Origin: Isoalcanivorax pacificus W11-5
GTDB lineage: Bacteria > Pseudomonadota > Gammaproteobacteria > Pseudomonadales > Alcanivoracaceae
Assembly (NCBI RefSeq): GCF_000299335.2
Contig: NZ_CP004387.1
Location: 1,860,001-1,924,000, forward strand
Length of the DNA stretch: 64,000 nt
Reading direction: 5' to 3'
Positions 47,184 through 55,167 of the stretch are shown here, in pieces. Position numbers and translations under genes: made by a program. The notes under the pieces are model-generated. The model saw nothing but the letters and a program-made list of their open reading frames with translations. It ran no database searches and had not been told where the DNA came from. Numbering within the stretch: the stretch's first letter is position 1; each line of letters starts with the position of its first letter.

Positions 47184-48770
47184 CTAAACGGCATCCGGCT
47201 TCCAGTGATGCGGCAATAGCTCATCAATGGCATTGTTCTTCTGCGTCGGCAGTCGCTGCAGCACATCTCTCAGATACGCGTACGGGTCATGCCCATTCAG
47301 TTTAGCTGACTGGATCAGACTCATGATGGCAGCAGCACGCTGGCCACTGCGCAGGCTGCCGGCGAACAACCAGTTGGAACGCCCCAGCGCCCAGGGCCGG
47401 ATCTGGTTTTCTACCTGGTTGTTATCCATGGGCACGGCCCCATCCTCACAGTAGCGTATCAACGCCTGCCACCGCTTGAGGCTGTAGTCGATTGCCCTGG
47501 CCGTGGCGGAGCCGTTCGGCACTTTCTGCCGGTGTGTCATCAGCCATTGGTGCAAGCTGTTCAGGATGGGTTTTGATCGGTGTTGCCGGAGACGCTGTCG
47601 CTCATCGGCGCACAAGGCATTGGCCTCGCGCTCGATCTCGTAGAGCTGCTGGATCAGTCTCAGCGCCTGTTCGGCGATCTGGCTTTTGTTCGCCGTATGC
47701 AGGTCGTAGAACTTCCGGCGTGCATGGGCCATGCAGCCGATCTCGGTGATGCCGGTCTGGAAGCCCGCCTTGTAGCCGCTGTAGTCGTCGCAGACGAGTT
47801 TGCCCTGCCAGCCTTCGAGGAAGGTGCGGGCGTTGGCGCCGGCCCGGTTCTCGGCGAAGTCGTACACCACGGCATGCAGGGCGGCAGTGGTCGGGCTGCA
47901 GTAGGCCCAGATGTAGGCCCGGTGGGCTTTCTTCTTGCCGGGCGACAGCATGGGCACAGGCGTCTCGTCAGCATGCAGGACCGGCTGCGTAAGCAGTGTT
48001 TCACGCAAGGCATCTGCCAGCGGTTGCAGGGCCACGCCGCAGCGGCCCACCCAGTCAGCCAGCGTCGAGCGGGCGATGCCCAGCCCGGCGCGGGCAAAGA
48101 TCCTTTCCTGCCGGTACAGCGGCAAGTGATCGGCGTATTTGGCGATCAGCAGGTCGGCCAGTAAACCGCTGGTGGGCAGGCCCTTGTCGATGATCTGCGC
48201 CGGGACCGGGACCTGGGTGAGGCGTTCACAGTGTTTGCAGACCCACTTGCCGCGCACATGGCGCTCGACAGTAAAGGTGCCGGGGGTGTAATCGAGCTTT
48301 TCACTGATGTCTTCGCCGATGCGCTGGAGCTGGCAACCACAACGGCATTCAGTGTGGTCCGGCTCGTGCGCGATGATCGTGCGCGGCAGGGTCGGCGGTA
48401 ACGGCACACGCTTGGGCTGGCGCTTCTCCGGTGCCGAGGTGGCCCCCACTGATGCGACGGGCTCGGACAGTGTCACCTCAATCGCCGCGATATCCGCGTC
48501 CACCAGTTCATCCAGCAGGCTGGCCTGGTGGCTATCCAGGCCTTCACTGCTCTTGCCGAAGCGATGGCGCTTCAGGATAGCCAGCTCATGCGTGAGCTTG
48601 TCGTTCAGCAGCTGGTGACGCTTGAGCTGATGACCCTGCTGCGCAATGGTCTGACCTTGCTGAGCGATGGTGTGCTCTTTTTCCGCCGCATCGGCCAACA
48701 GTTGCGCCGCCAGTTGGCGTAGCTGTTCGGCAGTGAGCTGGTCGAGATGCGGCGGTGTCGTCATGGCCAT
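47184..48770 (-). CDS. tnpC: IS66 transposase TnpC
   Basis: 528 residues. DDE transposase of IS66. N-terminal leucine-rich coiled coil (QLTAEQLRQLAAQLLADAAE), zinc-finger-like CRCGCQ...CKHC segment, catalytic region with HADETPVPM (first Asp), CDDYSGYKAG (second Asp) and DNNQVENQIRPWALGRSNW (Glu). Start taken as ATG 48770; ATG 48764 is equally possible. No frame damage. Confidence 0.95.
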   Translation of the reverse strand: MAMTTPPHLDQLTAEQLRQLAAQLLADAAEKEHTIAQQGQTIAQQGHQLKRHQLLNDKLTHELAILKRHRFGKSSEGLDSHQASLLDELVDADIAAIEVTLSEPVASVGATSAPEKRQPKRVPLPPTLPRTIIAHEPDHTECRCGCQLQRIGEDISEKLDYTPGTFTVERHVRGKWVCKHCERLTQVPVPAQIIDKGLPTSGLLADLLIAKYADHLPLYRQERIFARAGLGIARSTLADWVGRCGVALQPLADALRETLLTQPVLHADETPVPMLSPGKKKAHRAYIWAYCSPTTAALHAVVYDFAENRAGANARTFLEGWQGKLVCDDYSGYKAGFQTGITEIGCMAHARRKFYDLHTANKSQIAEQALRLIQQLYEIEREANALCADERQRLRQHRSKPILNSLHQWLMTHRQKVPNGSATARAIDYSLKRWQALIRYCEDGAVPMDNNQVENQIRPWALGRSNWLFAGSLRSGQRAAAIMSLIQSAKLNGHDPYAYLRDVLQRLPTQKNNAIDELLPHHWKPDAV

Positions 48771-48847
48771 TATCTTGCCAGACGACACCGCCGGGAGTGA
48801 TACCAGAGAGGGCGCGCTGACCGGCGCACAGGCCAGCGCCAAGCGGC

Positions 48848-49183
48848 TTAAAGTATGGCAATGGCCTTGTCACGGCCAACCCGGTGCCAGGGCAAACCGA
48901 CCACCAGCGCCTGAAGCTGTTCGGATGTCAGGGCGATACGCTCGCCCTGACTCAGTCTGCCCCAGACAAAGCCGCCCTGATGCAAACGCCGCGCGGCCAG
49001 CCACAGGCCAAAGCCATCGTGCACCAGCACCTTCATGCGGTTGCCTCGCTTGTTGGCAAACAGGTAGGCGCAGTGGGGACGTGCTTCGCCGAATACCTGG
49101 ACCACACGGGCCAGGGCCGTATCCGGGCCGGCGCGCATATCCAGCGGCTCCGTGGCCATCCAGATGGCGTCGATCCGGATCAC
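48848..49183 (-). CDS. tnpB: IS66 accessory protein TnpB
   Basis: 111 residues, the IS66 Orf2 family: RAGPDTALARVVQVFG, CAYLFANKRGNRMKVLVHD, FGLWLAARRLHQGGF. Required for transposition in IS66 relatives; exact role unknown. GTG start overlaps the tnpA stop by GTGA, so it is translationally coupled. Confidence 0.95.
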   Translation of the reverse strand: MIRIDAIWMATEPLDMRAGPDTALARVVQVFGEARPHCAYLFANKRGNRMKVLVHDGFGLWLAARRLHQGGFVWGRLSQGERIALTSEQLQALVVGLPWHRVGRDKAIAIL

Positions 49184-49518
49184 GACGTAAACGTCCGCAG
49201 CCAGGGAAGGGCGCGCTCGATCTGTGCCAGAGGCCAGCGTACCGTTACGCCAGGCAGCTCGAACACTACCTCCGCCGCGCCGGACACAGAGGGCGTCGGC
49301 ATCGGCACAGGGACAAACTCACGCTGAACCGACGGCTTGGAACTGCCTTCGGCAGCACGGCGCCATTTATGAATAAGATTCGTGTTAAGACCGTAGCGCA
49401 GCGCCACATTGGCGACGGAAGCATCCGGGGCCTGGCACTCCTGGAGAATATTGGCTTTGAACTCCGGGGAATAGCGGCGGCGCTTGGCTGGTGTCTTGGC
49501 TGGAAGCATCTCACTCAT
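49180..49518 (-). CDS. tnpA: IS66 protein TnpA (HTH)
   Basis: 112 residues. N-terminal helix-turn-helix similar to IS3-type OrfA: RRRYSPEFKANILQECQAPD, then VALRYGLNTNLIHKWRR. Likely binds the element ends. First gene of the tnpABC operon. Confidence 0.93.
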   Translation of the reverse strand: MSEMLPAKTPAKRRRYSPEFKANILQECQAPDASVANVALRYGLNTNLIHKWRRAAEGSSKPSVQREFVPVPMPTPSVSGAAEVVFELPGVTVRWPLAQIERALPWLRTFTS

Positions 49519-49519
49519 A

Positions 49520-49553
49520 TTAGGTGTCCACTTAGAAATAGGTGGACACCTAA
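49520..49553. promoter_or_regulatory. Perfect 12-bp inverted repeat upstream of tnpA
   Basis: TTAGGTGTCCAC, 10-nt spacer, GTGGACACCTAA, one base before the tnpA start codon and inside the IS. It would hide or regulate the tnpA ribosome site, or bind TnpA. Confidence 0.6.
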
Positions 49554-49601
49554 GTTACTGGCGGAAATGGCGTCGGGTAGATGAGTTCGCCGGACGGTTA
49601 C

Positions 49602-49609
49602 TTTCATGC
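49602..49609. repeat. Right 8-bp target duplication of the IS66 element
   Basis: TTTCATGC, identical to 47151-47158. Confidence 0.95.
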
Positions 49610-49649
49610 GTACTTTTTATTGTTATTATTCTAAAAACTATGGGGTCGA

Positions 49650-52034
49650 ATGCATATGTACAAAGTGATTCAAACTAGAGGGCTAAATAAGTGCTTTCGG
49701 GTTCTCTCCAAAAGTGGAAAGAAGGGTAAAGATGCCATTACAAAGGTGCGAGCCGCTCTCGCTGAAGCCGGAACAGAGGGCTCTATTTTCTCTCTGAAGA
49801 GAACGAATCATGGAGAATCCAGGCTAAAAAATATAGAAAAATACGATTTAGGGGGTGGCTATAGGCTTGTTGTTCAGTTGGTCGATGGGAAGGAAAATGT
49901 CCGAGCGTTCCTCTTTGCTGGCGATCACGATGATTGTGAGCAATGGTTGGAGTCGCATAAGGATTATGAGTGGGTAAAGAGCAGCAAAGATCAAACTTTA
50001 GATTTTGTTCAGGTGTCCGAGAAAGAGCCTCGCAGCGTTCGTGTTGTGAATCCTGATATCGATTCTGCTGAAGAACTGAGGGCACTTCCGTTGCTTCGGC
50101 ATTTGGAATCAGTGGATATGGAATCTCTACAGCTACACGACAATCTTGTGGATTATGTTATGGGTGTTACTCCGGAAGATTGGGAGTGTGATTCCAGCGG
50201 GATACTAAGTCACATTGAGAGCATTGGTGGCATAGAGCGGGCTATTTTTTTTGATGATTTATTCTCACACTCTCACAAAGGCGAACTAAGTGAGTTGAAA
50301 AAGCGAGTCACACTTGAGTTGGGTGAGGCAGTCATAAGTGATGGCGCTGATCTTGCCAAAAGTATCGTTGAGCCACAGAATAGCGAGATATTTGTCACAT
50401 GGGAGGAGGTTGCTACTTTACCCGATGATTCGTCATGGGCGGACTGGCTGCTGTTCTTACATCCTGAACAAAAAGCGTTATCGCTCAAAGAATTCCGTGG
50501 CGCATCTAGGCTGAGAGGTGTATCAGGTAGTGGAAAAACATGCGTCATGCTTCATAGGGCGCGGCATTTGGCTAAGAAATATAGAGCGCCTATACTGCTG
50601 GTTACTCTGACCGAAAGCATGCGTAAACTTCTGGATTCTCTGATTAAGGAGTTGTGTGGAGTAGAGTCTTCATTTATACAGACGTCAACTATTAACGGTC
50701 TTGCCAAATACATACTTAAAGAGTTGCATCCAAAGGGAGAGGCTGCTTACCGTGTGGCAGATGGCGCGCTGGCAGATGGCATCTCTCGTGATCTTGTGAA
50801 GTTTGTGAAGAATCACGATAATTTCATGCAAACAAAGCTTTCGATATTAGATTATGCAGACCTGCGAAGGTTCTGTGATGAAGAGGTTTTTCATATTAGA
50901 AGTAGGTTAAAGTTTTCGGAATTTGATTCATACCTGGATACTCAGTCTTTTAAGCGCCATGGTCGGGTGGTGGGGCTTCCCGCTGAGGGGCGTAAGGTGT
51001 TTCTTGATGCTGCTCGGTACAAGGTCGATGCTCTGAAGAAATTGTTTGTGTTGGACTACGAAGGTGTGGTGTCAGCAGCAATTTCGTTGTTAGTCAAAGA
51101 TATGGATTCTCTGGAGTCATTTGGATGGGCTGCTGTCGATGCAGATGCTCTTGAAGGTGCTCTTTCGAGTTTTTTCCCATACCGCTGTGTTTTGGTGGAT
51201 GAGGTGCAAGATTTGTCGCAATTGGAAGTTGCGATGATCGGTGCTCTTCCTGTTGCTTCGGGAAACAGGATTGCAAATTCAGAGAATGGTTTGTTCCTTG
51301 TCGGAGACGGGGCGCAGACGATATATAATAAGGGTTTTGCACTAAAGAATTGTGGAATAAGTGTAAATAATCGAAGCTACGTACTGAAAAAGAATTACAG
51401 GAACTCGAAGGAAATAATGTCTGCGGCATATTCGTTAATAAAAAAATACAAGTTTGCTGATGTGGATGAGGACAATATAGATACTCCCACTAAGCCAGAC
51501 TTTGCGACAAAGGTGGGGGAGCGCCCATATGTTGTGAAGTGCAGAAGTGAGGAGGATGAGGTGGCACTCGTCTCTGCGATGATTAGGGGGCTGATAGATG
51601 AGCATCAAAGTCGTGAAGAAACAGAAGATTATCCTGAACTATGTGTTATCGGGCTGAACCCGGCAATTAGAAGGAAGATTTCGGGCCGCTTAAATGAACT
51701 ATCAATCAAGGCAGCCGAGTTAAAGCAAGCTGCTGGAGTGGAGTCATTCAATAGTGTTGCAATAAGCACAATTGAGTCTGCAAAAGGTCACGAATTTAGA
51801 CACGTATTCATAGTTGGTGTGGTTGATGGGGCTATGCCTAGTAAGTATGCGGGCGCTGACGAAATGGCGAGAGAGGCGTCTCGACTATACGTGGCGATGA
51901 CGCGGGCAAGAGAGAGGCTTATTATTTCTTATAATGTCGATAGACAAAATCAACCGAGTAGATTTCTAATTGATATTCAGGATTGCTGCGATGAGTATGA
52001 GTGGAGTTCTGGGCAGATAAAGGTTATGGAGTAA
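49650..52034 (+). CDS. RelE-like domain fused to a UvrD-type superfamily 1 helicase
   Basis: 794 residues. Residues about 3-105 resemble a RelE/HigB-type toxin fold: short helices, then GGGYRLVVQLVDGKENVRAFLF and GDHDDCEQWL, much like the beta-sheet of mRNA interferases. Residues about 265-775 are an SF1 helicase: Walker A GVSGSGKT (290-297), Walker B VDEVQD (516-521), motif III GDGAQTIYN, KKNYRNS, motif V ESAKGHEFRHVFIVG, motif VI LYVAMTRARERL. All ATPase motifs look intact. ATG 49656 is an alternative start (GGGG at 10 nt). AT-rich. Its upstream region was interrupted by IS66, 48 bp away. Function unknown; defence is likely. Confidence 0.82.
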   Translation: MHMYKVIQTRGLNKCFRVLSKSGKKGKDAITKVRAALAEAGTEGSIFSLKRTNHGESRLKNIEKYDLGGGYRLVVQLVDGKENVRAFLFAGDHDDCEQWLESHKDYEWVKSSKDQTLDFVQVSEKEPRSVRVVNPDIDSAEELRALPLLRHLESVDMESLQLHDNLVDYVMGVTPEDWECDSSGILSHIESIGGIERAIFFDDLFSHSHKGELSELKKRVTLELGEAVISDGADLAKSIVEPQNSEIFVTWEEVATLPDDSSWADWLLFLHPEQKALSLKEFRGASRLRGVSGSGKTCVMLHRARHLAKKYRAPILLVTLTESMRKLLDSLIKELCGVESSFIQTSTINGLAKYILKELHPKGEAAYRVADGALADGISRDLVKFVKNHDNFMQTKLSILDYADLRRFCDEEVFHIRSRLKFSEFDSYLDTQSFKRHGRVVGLPAEGRKVFLDAARYKVDALKKLFVLDYEGVVSAAISLLVKDMDSLESFGWAAVDADALEGALSSFFPYRCVLVDEVQDLSQLEVAMIGALPVASGNRIANSENGLFLVGDGAQTIYNKGFALKNCGISVNNRSYVLKKNYRNSKEIMSAAYSLIKKYKFADVDEDNIDTPTKPDFATKVGERPYVVKCRSEEDEVALVSAMIRGLIDEHQSREETEDYPELCVIGLNPAIRRKISGRLNELSIKAAELKQAAGVESFNSVAISTIESAKGHEFRHVFIVGVVDGAMPSKYAGADEMAREASRLYVAMTRARERLIISYNVDRQNQPSRFLIDIQDCCDEYEWSSGQIKVME

Positions 52035-52089
52035 TGGCGTGCATAACGATTGCATTTGCCGGACGGTAGGCTAGGCCGCCAACAATAAA

Positions 52090-52176
52090 GGACACGCACG
52101 GATTGTGGCGGTTTCGGTGGATGTCCGATCTGATGCCATCCCGACGATGGTTGATATCATGAATCCATGCGTGTCC
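52090..52176. repeat. Palindrome-ended repeat, copy B (best preserved)
   Basis: 87 bp with perfect 9-bp inverted ends GGACACGCA / TGCGTGTCC. The interior is shared with copies A and C. It lies 55 bp past the helicase stop and 47 bp before the small orphan gene. Confidence 0.72.
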
Positions 52177-52223
52177 CTAATTGAATTCGTTGACTGATTT
52201 CTGGGGGCTAACTTCAGGGAAAA

Positions 52224-52595
52224 ATGGATCACGACAAAGATGTAAAAATTATTAACGGTTTTGTCGGTAGACTCTGCGAAAGAACACTGGCATGTAACTC
52301 AATAAAACTTCGCTTCGCTGGCAAGAAAGAGTACATCTGGATTGACCCACCCTGGACGCTTCACGGTCTGTCAGGCTGTGTGGCTGATTCAAGTGAATAT
52401 CCGGGAGTTACTCCAGAGTTTGAAGTATGGTGCGCCTGCCTGAATCCGCTTGATCGAGTGCGCCTGACGTCGGTTGAGTATAGCAAGGGGTGTTTGGTGC
52501 TGGGTTTCTCAAACGACTATCAGCTAATAGTGCCGCCTTCGCTAGGCGAAGTGGCCGAAGATGATTTTTATCATCATTGGTATGCGAGCGAGTGA
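52224..52595 (+). CDS. Small orphan protein of the accessory island
   Basis: 123 residues, no signal peptide or membrane helix. Beta-rich text (KIINGFVGRLCERTLACNSI, KGCLVLGFSNDYQLIVPP) ending in DDFYHHWYASE. The general look (small, beta-strand rich, Trp near the end) recalls immunity-type proteins such as DUF6188, but I cannot assign it. The ribosome site AGGGA is 5 nt before ATG. It is separated from the helicase by repeat B. Confidence 0.6.
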   Translation: MDHDKDVKIINGFVGRLCERTLACNSIKLRFAGKKEYIWIDPPWTLHGLSGCVADSSEYPGVTPEFEVWCACLNPLDRVRLTSVEYSKGCLVLGFSNDYQLIVPPSLGEVAEDDFYHHWYASE

Positions 52596-52849
52596 GAGAT
52601 TTGGCAAGCGCTGGCATCGGGGGCTCTTTATTCCTGCTACCGGCCCGCCGTACCGCAGGTTGGGGGAGAGGCCGAATATCGTTCACTGAAACATCGCCTC
52701 TGGTCTGAGGCCTAGGGAAGCATATCGCCTATCCACCGCAGGCTGGGCTGCTTGCCCCATAGCGTTGTGGCCTCGACTCCCCCCCGCGCATTAACCCCCT
52801 CATCCTGCTATATTCACTCCCCGTCATATCCCCAACACGGAACCCCGCC
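52596..52849. other. Right border of the accessory island and nfeD promoter
   Basis: 254 bp without a gene. Composition returns to GC-rich. TGCTATATT at 52806-52814 is an extended -10 element about 36 bp before nfeD. Confidence 0.5.
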
Positions 52850-53308
52850 ATGCTTGCTGAACTATTCACCGATTACGCCCTGTGGCTGATCCTCGGTTTC
52901 CTCCTGATTATCTCCGAGCTGTTCGTCACCGGCGTGATCGCCGTGTTTTTCGGCATTGGCGCAATCATCGTCGGCCTGCTGACGCTGTTCGGCATCACCG
53001 AAAGCCTGACCAGCCAGCTGTGGCTGTTTGCGGTGATCAGCCTGGTGGCGCTGTTTGGCGCCCGCCGTCACTTCAAGGGCTGGCTGACCGGCAATGTGGG
53101 GGATGCGCCGTCCTCTGATGCGGGGCTGGGTGATGCCGTGGGCAGCCGGGTGACAGTGCTGACGGACTTTGTCCACGGCAGCGGCCATGTGCAGATGCAC
53201 GGTGCCAAGTGGGATGCGGAGTCCAGTGATGACCTGAAAGCCGGTGATGTGGCCTGGGTATCAGGCAACCGCGGTATCGTGCTGAAAGTATCGGCCAGCC
53301 AGCGCTGA
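52850..53308 (+). CDS. NfeD-family membrane protein
   Basis: 152 residues. Two or three N-terminal membrane helices (about 8-30, 31-50, 56-72) then a soluble OB-fold domain (about 90-150) ending WVSGNRGIVLKVSA. Partner of SPFH proteins in membrane microdomains; the next gene is an SPFH protein, the standard pairing. Confidence 0.88.
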   Translation: MLAELFTDYALWLILGFLLIISELFVTGVIAVFFGIGAIIVGLLTLFGITESLTSQLWLFAVISLVALFGARRHFKGWLTGNVGDAPSSDAGLGDAVGSRVTVLTDFVHGSGHVQMHGAKWDAESSDDLKAGDVAWVSGNRGIVLKVSASQR

Positions 53309-53383
53309 GCTCCCCTGGGGCGGCGCGGCGTGGGCCACGATTTCTATACCTTGGACTCGATTTTCACATCATGGAGTAGTGCA

Positions 53384-54304
53384 ATGTCGATAGCGACGAT
53401 TCTCGCCGGTCTGGCGGCGGTGTTTGTAGTAGTGGCGGTGATCAAGACGGCGCGGATTGTGCCGCAACGGTCCGCCTTTGTAGTGGAACGGCTGGGTAAG
53501 TACGCGAAGACGCTGGAAGCGGGTTTTCACCTGCTGATCCCGTTTGTGGACAAGGTGGCCTACCGCCACACCCTGAAAGAAGAAGCCATTGATGTGCCGC
53601 AGCAATCCTGTGTGACCAAGGACAACATCCAGGTGGTGGTGAACGGCGTCATCTATCTGCAGGTGATTGATCCGAAGCAGGCCAGCTATGGCATTAATGA
53701 CTACCGTTACGCGGCCATGCAGTTAGCGCAGACCACGCTGCGGTCGGTGGTGGGCAAGATCGACCTGGACAAGACCTTCGAAGAACGTGAGAGCATCAAC
53801 AATCAGGTGGTGATTACCCTGGATGATGCGGCCAAGCCCTGGGGCGTGAAGGTGCTGCGTTACGAGATTGCCGACATCGAGCTGCCGGCGACCATTCTCG
53901 ATGCGCTGGAAAAGCAGATGCGTGCCGAGCGGGAACGTCGCGCGGTGGTGGCGCAGTCTGAAGGTGAGCGGCAGTCGAAGATCAACGTCTCTGAAGGTCT
54001 CAAGCAGGAGATGATCAACGTCTCGGAAGCCGAGAAGATGCGCCAGATCAACGAGGCGGAAGGTAAGGCCCGCGAGATCGAGCTGATTGCCGAGGCGACC
54101 GCACGGGGTCTGGAGCGTGTGGCGGCGGCCATCAGCACTGCCGGTGGCAAGGACGCGGTGGCCTTGCGTGTGGCCGAGCAGTATGTGCACGAGTTCGGCA
54201 AGCTGGCGAAGACCAATAACACCATGATCCTGCCCGCTGAGCTGAGCAATATCGGCAGTGCGGTGGCGGCGATCACCAAGACGCTGGAAACCGCGCGCAG
54301 CTGA
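53384..54304 (+). CDS. SPFH/Band 7 (stomatin-like) membrane protein
   Basis: 306 residues. One N-terminal membrane helix (about 2-22) and the Band 7 domain with RIVPQRSAFVVERLGKYAKT, DIELPATILDAL and the Ala/Glu-rich coiled coil QMRAERERRAVVAQSEGERQ. This is the QmcA/paraslipin type. ATG 53384 follows GGAG by 7 nt; the upstream in-frame start at 53330 lacks a site. Functions with NfeD in membrane organisation or quality control. Confidence 0.9.
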   Translation: MSIATILAGLAAVFVVVAVIKTARIVPQRSAFVVERLGKYAKTLEAGFHLLIPFVDKVAYRHTLKEEAIDVPQQSCVTKDNIQVVVNGVIYLQVIDPKQASYGINDYRYAAMQLAQTTLRSVVGKIDLDKTFEERESINNQVVITLDDAAKPWGVKVLRYEIADIELPATILDALEKQMRAERERRAVVAQSEGERQSKINVSEGLKQEMINVSEAEKMRQINEAEGKAREIELIAEATARGLERVAAAISTAGGKDAVALRVAEQYVHEFGKLAKTNNTMILPAELSNIGSAVAAITKTLETARS

Positions 54305-54431
54305 TCGCCCCGGTTTTACGTCCTTTCAACGCCCGGCCATGCCGGGCGTTGTGGTATGGAGTGTCATATACGGTCAAGCCATCCTGTCAGGTAGACAGCT
54401 TGTTTCACCCTGCGGCCTTGGTTACTGTGCA

Positions 54432-54443
54432 GAAACGCGTTTC
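54432..54443. promoter_or_regulatory. PsrA-like palindrome upstream of the first GMC pair
   Basis: GAAAC-GC-GTTTC is a perfect 12-bp palindrome and a full match to the PsrA consensus (C/G)AAAC-N2-4-GTTT(G/C). It lies 74 bp upstream of the ATG at 54517. Confidence 0.5.
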
Positions 54444-54516
54444 AGCGCATTGAAGCCTGGCTATTCATCCCCGCGCACTGCCCGTGGATGTACTGCCCTG
54501 ACCCGGCGAGGCCGCC

Positions 54517-55167
54517 ATGACCAGAACAACAACACCCACTCCAGGGGCTGCCCGCCATGCGGCGGCGCCCGTCGCGTCGCTGAGCCGGCGGCGTTTTCTG
54601 CGAACCACCCTGATTGCCGGTGCTGGCGTGGCCGCCCTGGCGGGCGCCGGTTTTGCCTGGTTGCGCCGTTCGTCGGTGGACGGGCTGCCGGTGGGCGAGG
54701 GTATCCGGCATCTCACTGCTGCGGAATACCATCTGTTTCAGCGCGCCACGGCAGTTCTGCTGCCGGTGCAGGGCACGCCGTTGACGCCGCTGTCGCAGGT
54801 GCCGGTGGTGCAGCACATTGATCATATGATCGGCCTGTTGCCGGGCCACCTGCGCAAGCAGGTCGGCATGGGGCTGACGCTGTTTGATAACGCCGCTGTG
54901 GTTTCCGGTTGGCACGGTCGCCGGTTTGTCGATCTGAAAACGGCGGTCGCGGTGCAGTATTTCGATGACTGGTCGCACGGCAATACGATCCAGAAAGCAC
55001 TCGCGACGCTGGTGAAGCGTTTCGTCTATGTCGCCTACTGGCGGGATCCGGCCACCTGGGGACCGGTGGAATTCGATGGCCCGGTCTCGGAGAAGTGGGG
55101 CCTGGCCTATCTGGGCAATGCGCCGTTGCCGGACCAGCAACCGGTTTCGCGGGAGGCAGTGCAATGA
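54517..55167 (+). CDS. Tat-exported gluconate 2-dehydrogenase subunit 3-like protein (pair 1)
   Basis: 216 residues. Twin-arginine signal SRRRFLRTT then a hydrophobic stretch (about 33-49), so it is exported folded. The body resembles the PF13618 small subunit that accompanies GMC-type dehydrogenases (LTAAEYHLFQRATAVLLPVQ, VVQHIDHMIGLLPGH, YVAYWRDPATW). GAGG lies before ATG 54517. The stop overlaps the GMC gene by ATGA. Confidence 0.82.
   Translation: MTRTTTPTPGAARHAAAPVASLSRRRFLRTTLIAGAGVAALAGAGFAWLRRSSVDGLPVGEGIRHLTAAEYHLFQRATAVLLPVQGTPLTPLSQVPVVQHIDHMIGLLPGHLRKQVGMGLTLFDNAAVVSGWHGRRFVDLKTAVAVQYFDDWSHGNTIQKALATLVKRFVYVAYWRDPATWGPVEFDGPVSEKWGLAYLGNAPLPDQQPVSREAVQ

Larger units (their letters stand above)
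47159..49601 (-). mobile_element. Complete IS66-family insertion sequence
   Basis: 2443 bp, bounded by imperfect inverted ends GTAAGCGTCCGGC (left) and GTAACCGTCCGGC (right, read inward) and by exact 8-bp duplications TTTCATGC. It encodes three genes in the leftward direction in the classical order tnpA, tnpB, tnpC, all intact. Higher GC than its surroundings. Insertion was recent enough to leave the duplication perfect. The element sits 41-48 bp upstream of the helicase gene. Confidence 0.95.

Noticed and set aside
52058-52067. GCCGGACGGT identical to part of the IS66 right end
   Set aside because: Only 10 bp match and no terminal GTAA or duplication nearby; likely coincidence, at most a remnant end.
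46615-52176. Repeats A, C and B as integron attC sites behind cassettes
   Set aside because: No GTTRRRY / RYYYAAC core pair at the ends and no integrase; the ends are GGACACGCA / TGCGTGTCC, so REP- or MITE-like is the better reading.
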